The notes under the pieces were generated by a model. It saw only the letters and a list, made by a program, of their open reading frames with translations. It was not told where the DNA came from and made no database searches. DNA of 64,000 bases from Limnanthes douglasii subsp. nivea (lineage: Eukaryota; Streptophyta; Magnoliopsida; Brassicales; Limnanthaceae), in contig JAUPFV010000002.1 of assembly GCA_036936605.1 (NCBI GenBank), positions 200,159,273 to 200,223,272 on the forward strand. Direction: 5' to 3'. Shown here piece by piece: positions 56,686 through 64,000 of the stretch (within the stretch, counting starts at the first letter, position 1; each line of letters opens with the position of its first letter). The translations under genes were made by a program, and so were the position numbers.

Positions 56686-56696
56686 GATAGATCTAA

Positions 56697-57342
56697 AAAA
56701 TAATGGGTAGTTCAAACTGATAGTGGATCAAGTACTATGGACTATGGACCTGAGATTTGTCTAACTTCTCTATATGGTGACAAGATGTATCAGGCCATAT
56801 GTTTTGGGTTCAGAGCTTCTAACAGTGAGTCTGAATATGAAGCAACCATAGCTGGCCTTAAGCTGGCTCTCCTATGTGGGGAAAATAAAGTACGGTTAAT
56901 GGGTGATTCTCAATTTCTCATTCACCATGCTCAGAGGAAATTTGAAGCCAAGAAAGAACAGTTGATTAAATACTTGCTTATGTTGAAAGAAGTTGCCGCG
57001 AACTTTAAAAATATTTACTATGAACACATTCCTAGATCAGAAAACACTTTGGCAGACTCTTTGGAAACTATAGCCTATTCTGAATCCTACCCATGGATTC
57101 TTGTACAGGAATTTCCATCCGTACACACTATTCAGGAAAAAAATAGTGAGGAAAATATGAGTATACTTGTTATTCAACCTAAAGATTGGAGATATTCTCT
57201 TATCCAATACATCTCCGATGGGATATTCCCTCCTGATAAAGTTGTTGCAAAAACAATCAAGTACAAAGCTCGTGGTTTTTTTATAACTAAGAGAGGTTAT
57301 TTACAAAAAAATCCTTTAGCAGACCTCTCATACATTGTTTAG
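56697..57342 (+). pseudogene. gypsy 3 additional RNase H
   Basis: WVVQTDSGSSTMDYGPEICL at about 56704-56765 (first Asp in the usual FVDGS position), GFRASNSESEYEATIAGLKL (about 56809-56868; Glu), VRLMGDSQFLIHHA (Asp) and HIPRSENTLADSLETIAY (about 57025-57078; last Asp). This second, complete-looking RNase H marks Tat-lineage gypsy elements. The frame 56737-57342 is open for 201 codons, including a tether ending KNPLADLSYIV. Confidence 0.92.
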
Positions 57343-58430
57343 GATTTGAAGAATCCCAAGTTGTATTATCTGAACTACATGATGGAGAAGGTTCCGCGCA
57401 CTGTGGCTATAAGGCCTTAACTAGAAGGGTCCTATTAGCAGGATACTATTGGCCAACCATAATGGCAGATACTAAAGAGAGGGTGAATATGTGTGATCTT
57501 TCTAAAAAATATGAAATGAAATTCATGTGCCAGCAGTTCCTATGAAGTCCATATATGAACCAATGTCCGTTGCCATATGGGGTATGGATCTAGTTGGGCC
57601 TCTTCCTATGGCGTCTGGTGGACGTAGAACAATCATAGTCGCTATTGACTATTTCTCTAAGTGGATAGAGGAAGCTCCTTTGGATGAAACTACTTCAAAG
57701 GAAATTATTAAATTTATCTTGTCTAACATATGTTGTAGATTTGGGGTTTTCCGGAAGATTATTATAGACAATGGGTCACAGTTTGATAATAAAGACATGG
57801 AAGACTTCTGTACCTCCAGAGGGATTCAATACTGTTTTTCTTCTCCTTTCCACCGTCAAATAAATGGCCAGGTTGAGGTTGCAAATAGAACTATCTTATC
57901 CAGATTAAATAAAATTTTGGAAGGAGCTGTAGGAAAGTGGCTAAGTTATTTACAATAAGTGTTATGGGCCTATCGAACTACTCATCGGGCTGCCATATAA
58001 GAGTCTCTTTTTGCTTTGGTATATGGGATGAATGCAATTACTCCCATAGAAACTACTTTACCATCTCACAGAGTCCAAAACTATTCCGAATAGGCTAATG
58101 ATGTAGCAGTTAGGAATCAATTGGACTTGATAGAAGAAAAAAATAGTAAAAGCACATCTAAGAACAATGCATTACCAAGGCTTGATGAGGAGCATATTTG
58201 CTTCAAAAGTTAAAAGAATAGATTTTCAAACAGGAGACAAAGTTTTAAGAAAAGTATTTTTACACACCAAGGAAAGCAGTTCGGTAAGCTGGCTTGGAAC
58301 TGGGAAAGCCCTTATGTGGTCTGTGAAAAGATTAAACCAGGAACATACAGGCTCGAAGACGAAGAATGAGAGCTCTAAAGCCCCTATGGAACGTTGAGCA
58401 TATCAGGTTATACTTAGAATAAAGCTCTTT
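57343..58430 (+). pseudogene. gypsy 3 integrase
   Basis: Zinc-binding region: LHDGEGSAHCGYKALTRRVL, then MCDLSKKYEMK, where the expected C-x-x-C has lost its second Cys. Catalytic core, open at 57527-57958: IWGMDLVGPLPMASGGRRTI (first Asp), KIIIDNGSQFDNKDMEDF (second Asp), HRQINGQVEVANRTILSRLN (Glu). Then VLWAYRTTHRAA and a C-terminal tail to about 58430 (WESPYVVCEKIKPGTYRLED), which aligns with gypsy integrase tails. Stops at 57340, 57956 and beyond. Confidence 0.92.
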
Positions 58431-58882
58431 TGTAAATATTTACTTTTTAAATATTAATGTAAATATTAGAGGGCATACTCTTTCCTACCCTGGTGGCGCG
58501 GGGAGGTTCTAATGAGGTGTCCAGGTTTTTCAATAATATATGATGCCTTCTTCAAAAGTCTGGTACAATTTCGTTTCAATTCAGATATTAAATACTTATT
58601 CAACACCCCGGCTCTCAAGCATTTTTGAGTTGATCGGATATGTTAAGCACTTGATCACATTTATTAAACATATGTGGTCGGAGATGTTGGATACTTTTGT
58701 TCAACACTTCTGAAATATTAAAGGCTATTTCAACATTGGCCATAAAAGAGTTAACCAAAATTTAAACAAAGGGGAATATGATAATTAGAATCTGATCGGA
58801 CTTAAACTGATCACTGGTACACAAAATGCCTTAGCCATCCAAAGACTTTAGTCTTTCAGAACAAAAAGTACATAATATATCC
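58431..58882. other. gypsy 3 spacer between pol and antisense ORF
   Basis: Non-coding on both strands as far as I can see. CTACCCTGGTGGCGCGGGGA at about 58486-58505 is a local GC-rich point. Possibly the site of convergent transcription ends. Confidence 0.45.
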
Positions 58883-61500
58883 TTAGGGATTGTTCCCTTC
58901 GGATTTTTCTTCACCACCATCATTTTTGGGACTTTTGAGTTCAACATTTGAACTCTCACCCACTTCTTCATCATCATCAGATTCTATTTCACTGGAGTAG
59001 TTATGCTTGTCCCCGTCAGCCATCGTATGGAAAAAAGAGATCTTCATAGTCCATATATTTCTACAGAGGACCAAGAGTTCTCTTAGGAAAGGTCTCATGG
59101 AACAGTATGATCATATCGGACTTGATTCCATCATCCCTCTTCTCCAGAAAATCCACTATTTCATTAGCATACTTCTCTATCCCTGCAGCTATGGCTTGAT
59201 CTTGTTGGCGTTCCAGGGCATCTTTATTTTTGGTCTTCTCCTAGACAGTATTCTCCAACTTCGCTTTGTCATCGGAAAAATTCTGGATACTACGTTCCTT
59301 AGTTTGCAATTGCTCCTTCAAAGATGTGATATCATTTGAAGAAGAAGTATCCAGGTCGGAGTATTTCGTTTGAAGCTTTTTGCTGGCCGTTTCTGACTTA
59401 AGTAGTTTGGCAGTGAAATCCTCTTTTTTCCTTCTTTAATAACTCTATGCTCTGCTGAGCGCTGAAAAGATTGGTTGACAAGTTTTGCTTCTCTGTAGTA
59501 AGGGTTTTGATGGTAACAGTTTGATCCCTTACATGTCTCTCCAGATCGAGCATTGGTCGAACATAACCCAAAAGGGAATGACTCAAGGTATCTTGTTCAC
59601 TAGATATTGCGTAAGTCTCGCCATTGTAAGTCACAACATTGGAATAGCTAGGAGGACGCTAAGGCCGCGCGAATTCATATTTTTATAAGTCATTGAAATA
59701 AATATTGATGTTTTGAAAGGCGTTAAGATCTACCTCTTCGTTACCATCACCAGTAACTTGTTCGGAATGAAGATTGGTTGTAATTTCCTCCTAGAAGGTA
59801 GGATCGGTAGGAATGGAGAAGGGACTTTAGGAGGACGAAGGATTATCTCTGATCCAAGAGTAACTTTCTTATTTTTGGTAGCTTTCTCATCATTGCTGGC
59901 TTTACGCTTCTTGTCCTTCTTCGAAATATTTGATGGGTTGTCTGACCCACCATCCTCATTCACAGTGACTTCTACTGCTTCCAGTAAAGCAACGTCAATA
60001 CCTCCCTGGTTCTCCGAACCGGTCCCTACAGTGTTTGTTTGAGGAGGGACTGTTGTGGCCTTCTTCTTTTTCTTGTGATTTCATCTTGTTCAAATGACTG
60101 GGGGTTTTGGCCCTGGAAGGAAGGTAAAATTTGGCATTTTTGGTCTCTTTCCTACTTAGGATGACATCTGTAAGGGGAGGGGTGGTTAGCTCTTCCCAGG
60201 AGAGGTCTCTTCTCCCTGTGGTATTCACAAATGAGACCTTACATTGTTCCCCGATGTGAAGCAGTTCTGAAAAGCACTGCCCCACTTCTCTAAGGCCCAA
60301 ACGTTCAACTTGGCACAAGTATCCTGACCTGCCTCCACATAATCTGAAAACTCCTTCGAAAATACTAGGAAGAAGTATAAGTCAATTTGGATTAAAAGCT
60401 TATTGCTTAAAAAGATTAAAGAAGAAATAAGAGAAACTCACCAATGCTCTTCCAGCGACTGGTCAGCTGGCTTGGGTTTGAGTTAGCCTTGATCTTCTTG
60501 CCATTTTCCCAAGCCCCACTAATGAATAAAAACTGCGTCCTCCACGGCTTTTCAGAATCCAGGAGATCGTTCACTACCTTGTATTCATTCCCCATGTTGT
60601 AGTCGTAGAAAGGGATGCGATGATTTTTACACAAGTTTGCCACAACAAAAACTGTTCCATTGATAGTGGAATCTTAGACAGCTTGGATGCCATGATGCAG
60701 GCCAGTAGAATATACCAAGCATTGGGGTTCAGTTGGCTAGGACATAGCTTGGTCAGATGGAAGTATCTGACTATCTCCGGATCCAAAGGAAACCGGAGTC
60801 CCCAATTCAACACTTCTGTATAAACCACCATTTCATTGAGCTTCCAATCCATCGGGGTTTTTGGGGTGATCAGAATTCTTACTTTCACAGACTCTGGAAT
60901 TCCCCACTTAGTGCGAATCTGATCCAGCTCAGCAGTGTGGGTATATACGTAGGATATATTTTGAAGGGACAACAGATACTTCACGCTGACCTTCTTAAAA
61001 TATGGCCCACTCTACCTTCCAGACTCTCCAGAAGCACATCTCGATGAGTCATACCCACATTGGTCTTGCCCTTCTGATCTGCAACTGTATCTTCTGTTTG
61101 ACCGGACGCCTCAAAAGGGGCTTCATCTAGATTGTCCTCCATATTATCTTCTATTACAGTGGAAGGATATTCAGATGACTGTACAGATGATAGTTCAGAT
61201 AGTCTGGCTTCTTCTAGGGGTTGTTGCCTAGATGGTTTAGCCTTTGGCACAGGTTTTATTGCCTCTGAACTGGAGTATTTTGAAGATGTAGGGGTGGATT
61301 TTGACTTGGTTTGACGCGTGACTCGACGTGAGGTTAATTTATTTGTAGATTTCTCTGCATCCGACCCTATTGCGATGAAAGCAAGGGATATCTTATACTA
61401 AATAAAACTTTCTCCTCAGGTACAGGATTTTGGGACTCCTGGACAGAGGACCCTGATGGAAGAGGTGAAAGGTTTGCTACAAATGGAAATTTCCGAACTT
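58883..61500 (-). pseudogene. gypsy 3 antisense ORF (gypsy-type transposon domain, coiled coil, acidic tail)
   Basis: Minus-strand coding in several frames, from about 61500 to 58883. Order: a basic/Ser-rich start (LTSRRVTRQTKSKSTP), an acidic stretch (SSEYPSTVIEDNMEDNLDEA), a globular domain at 60574-60984 (IRTKWGIPESVKVRILITPK; VLNWGLRFPLDPEIVRYFHL; LCPSQLNPNAWYILLACIMA), WRTQFLFISGAWENGKKIKA (60490-60550), a Lys-rich segment (SKKDKKRKASNDEKATKNKK), a coiled coil at 59398-59634 (LERHVRDQTVTIKTLTTEKQ) and an acidic C-terminus (IESDDDEEVGESSNVE). Domain and position match antisense ORFs of Tat-lineage elements. Breaks at about 61000, 60575, 60416, 59995 and 59730 could be frameshifts or, in part, introns. 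Confidence 0.75.
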
Positions 61501-62054
61501 TGAAAGTTTTTTAAGATGATGAACCCTCGTTTGTATTCAGTTGCGGTTGATTATTTCCTTCACCAGGTGAAATTGGAAGACCAGCAGCAATGCGTTCGTC
61601 TCTTGCAACATTTTGTGCTTTCTCTAACTTAGATTAGTTCAACCAACCTCCTTTTACTAAGGCGTTTCTGGCCGTGAACATATATGATTCAAGCGCAAAT
61701 TTGAAGATGGAGTAATCTTTCTCTCACTAGGAATGTTTGTGATTTTTGAAGACAATGAAACAATAAGAAGGTTTATATATAGCACTGAAAAATAGTAGTT
61801 AGCTAGGAGAAGGTAAATCGATTTGGGCACAAGAATCTAGGAGAAAAATGGCTGAGAGGTCGAACCAAAGCCTGACACGTATCCTACGATTGAAGATAGA
61901 CTCTTAGAATTCTGAATTGAGAAATTAGTTCCATCAAAATTCGAACAAGGTCACTTTTGAAGGAAACATTTTACAGTTCGAACAAAACAACAAATCGAAG
62001 AATGTTGGTATTGATTTTTGAGAGTTAGCTCTGCCAAAGATCCTTTGCAAGACC

Positions 62055-62066
62055 TAAAGGGGCTGC
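62055..62066 (+). other. gypsy 3 polypurine tract
   Basis: TAAAGGGGCTGC directly precedes the 3' LTR start TGATGAGATTG. Confidence 0.7.
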
Positions 62067-62434
62067 TGATGAGATTGAATATTCGATCTACTGTGTCTTG
62101 ACTTAATCCGATGGGAAATTCGGACCATGAACACTATTATAAAACTCCAAACAGGACAAATGTATTAAATGTTGACTAAGCTAGCTGCTGGTCACTTCAA
62201 ACAAGATTACTAATGGGTCCTTAAAGTTGACCCGACTTCACGATATGACCCAATAAGCCCATGGGACAGTAATTAAGTATAAATACTCCAACCACTTTCA
62301 TTAATGAGGGTAATCATAATCTATTACTAGCACACAACTTAATTATCTCACTACTCACTACTCTAAACATTAAATTGCACAAAACATTTAAAAGACTTTA
62401 TAAAATTACCCTTAGACATAAATAAACCACACCA
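62067..62434 (+). repeat. 3' LTR of gypsy 3
   Basis: Starts TGATGAGATTGAATATTCGA and ends AAACCACACCA. TATAAATA at 62278-62285. About 9% divergent from the 5' LTR by eye. Confidence 0.93.
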
Positions 62435-64000
62435 AATACATACTAACATGTGGAGATCTTCTCGAATCAAATATAATTTAGGTTTCAAATATTATATCCA
62501 ATTTATTGATATTTTTACCATATATACATATATTTACGCCTTAAAAAAATGAAACATTATAAGTTTTCATTCAATTCAAACAACTTATTGAAAACCTTTT
62601 TGACGGAAATATTAAAACAATCTAATCTGATTTGGTTGGTGATTACAAAACTTTCACTCACATTACAAAAATCTATAGTAATCACCAAATAAATTCATCC
62701 CCACACATTTTAGCACAAAATGGGAGGGCAGAACAGAAACATCGACATATAGTCAAAACAGATTTGACCTTATTAGCTCAAGCTAACTTACCATATAAGT
62801 TTTAGACTAAAACATTTAAAAATGCAATTTTTGTAATCAACATATTACATACTATGGGTTTAAATAATATTCACCTTTTTAAAAATCTTTTCACATAAAA
62901 CCCAACTACTCTTTTTTGAACATTTTTTGTGCTTGTTTTCCTTACCTCAGACTCTATCAGGCCAACAAGTTTCAGTTTCAGTCTATTAAATGTATTTTTT
63001 ATGCTATAATGACCCACAGAAAATCTAAAAATGAATCAATCATAGTGGTATACTTTATGTTTAAGGACATATAAATTTTAATGAACATGAATTTCTTTTT
63101 AATTCAATTTTTTTACATCACACAACCTGTCTAGAGTCAACCAACATACTTATCATATCATAGTTTCCTATAATAGAGTCTAGATTTTTTTGGAGGTTAT
63201 TCCTCATATAAAAATATATATAAGACATCTCAGTTGAATTACATATTCTACATATTTCTAACCAACATACACATTCATAATATGTACAAGATAAGACACC
63301 ATGATAATCCCATAATCTACCATTCACATGTCACATACAAGAACACCTACAAATGGAAACACCAAATTAATATGAACAAACGTCACACATAAAACGAGCA
63401 CAAACACTTCAACATACAAAAACACCACCACATGTTACAAAAAACAACCATAACAAAATATATCAGGCATACCATGCAAACCAGATAAAAAAAGTAGTAT
63501 AGCTAAACCTAATATGATATACTTTAACCTAATCAAAACTTACTCCAATCTACCTACAGTTTTTATCAAACCATCTGAGGCTTCGAATGATCATACCTGT
63601 TCTTAAGAAATGGAGAAAGGTAATGAACTAAAACTTAACGAAACTTGAACCCTAGTTCGTTAACCACCTACTATGAATGTTGTAGGATGCAAATGGTTAT
63701 TCAAGATAAAATACAACCTAGATAAATTTATACGTCACAAGAACTTACTAGTTACTAATGAGTTTCACTAAAATCCTAGTGTTAACTTCACTGAAACCTA
63801 CCACCCTATTATCCATGCTTCTACCATGAGAATCACCTTAGACCTAACTAGTACTAAAAAGTGAGATGTTAGACAACTTGACATAACAAATTATTTCTTA
63901 AATAGAGACCTATCCTAAATAGTGTTTATGACTCATTCTCGAGGCTTCATCCATTCTACCAAGACCTTTTATGTTTATAAACTTAACAAAGTATTATATG
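62435..64000 (+). mobile_element. Copia element B, right part (integrase and start of RT)
   Basis: Resumes at the target-site duplication with HTNMW, YIQFIDIFTIYTYIYALKN, HILAQNGRAEQKHRHIVKTD (about 62695-62765; integrase Glu region) and LLAQANLPYKF. It is degraded over 62900-63600. RT begins near 63660: VVGCKWLFKIKYNLDKFIRH, LLVTNEFH, FTETYHPIIHASTMRITLDL, DVRQLDITNYFLNRDLS. The element runs off the window. Stops throughout. Confidence 0.85.

Larger units (their letters stand above)
52520..62434 (+). mobile_element. Ty3/gypsy element 3 (Tat-like), structurally complete
   Basis: Two ~369-base LTRs, PBS, gag, protease, RT, RNase H, an additional RNase H, integrase, an antisense ORF, a polypurine tract and a target-site duplication: 9.9 kb inserted in Copia B. 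By eye the LTRs differ at about 34 of 369 positions (roughly 9%), so the insertion is not recent. The second RNase H after the first, plus an antisense ORF between pol and the 3' LTR, are traits of the plant Tat lineage. All ORFs are interrupted. Confidence 0.93.

Noticed and set aside
52520..62434. Possible endogenous pararetrovirus (caulimovirus) copy
   Set aside because: It has two LTRs, a 5-base target duplication, a tRNA-type PBS, PR-RT-RH-IN order with an integrase, and no movement-protein frame, which fits a gypsy retrotransposon.
1..64000. tRNA or rRNA genes
   Set aside because: None spotted by eye on either strand; a tRNAscan or Infernal run would be needed to exclude them.

Overview
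The window is nuclear DNA of a flowering plant, most likely a eudicot. The signs are AT-rich intergenic sequence, host genes with short GT..AG introns, and a dense layering of plant transposable elements (Ty1/copia, Ty3/gypsy, L1-type LINE and hAT). I cannot name the species. Host content is small: the 3' part of a p24/emp24 cargo-receptor gene (1-1390), a type I MADS-box gene (25353-25907) with a broken duplicate (37924-38499), and a 5'-truncated, decayed SIT4-phosphatase-associated (SAPS) gene (26437-29735).

Layout, left to right. 1-1.4 kb: p24 gene. 1.85-8.1 kb: a decayed Copia element (A) whose 5' LTR carries a ~1.04 kb hAT-like non-autonomous insertion. 8.6-9.0 kb: a minus-strand fragment of a gypsy antisense ORF. 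9.86-17.2 kb: a decayed gypsy element (1) split by a 2.58 kb hAT element. 18.58-22.15 kb: a 5'-truncated LINE split by a 731 bp hAT MITE. 22.16-26.2 kb: copy 1 of a ~4 kb segmental duplication (minus-strand Copia gag/protease remnant, an unknown gene fragment and the MADS gene). 26.4-29.7 kb: SAPS remnant. 32-34.7 kb: a minus-strand Copia integrase-RT-RNase H remnant. 34.73-38.8 kb: copy 2 of the duplication, whose MADS gene has two in-frame stops. 39.7-41.1 kb: LINE ORF1 remnant. 41.1-41.8 kb: Copia fragment. 41.85-48.1 kb: compound gypsy remnant(s) with two different LTRs and an antisense ORF. 49.3-51.1 kb: hAT transposase remnant. 51.6-64 kb: a Copia element (B) interrupted exactly at the start of its integrase by a complete 9.9 kb gypsy element (3), which has both LTRs, a PBS, two RNase H domains, integrase and a long antisense ORF.

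The clearest structural results are several nestings supported by target-site duplications, the duplication that carries a MADS gene and abuts a beheaded SAPS gene, and an antisense ORF of one type that recurs in the gypsy elements. No element has intact coding capacity, and I see no operon-like or defence-like system. The antisense gypsy ORF is the nearest thing to an under-described component; its arrangement resembles what is known for Tat-lineage gypsy elements. All protein-family calls come from reading translations by eye, without database searches.
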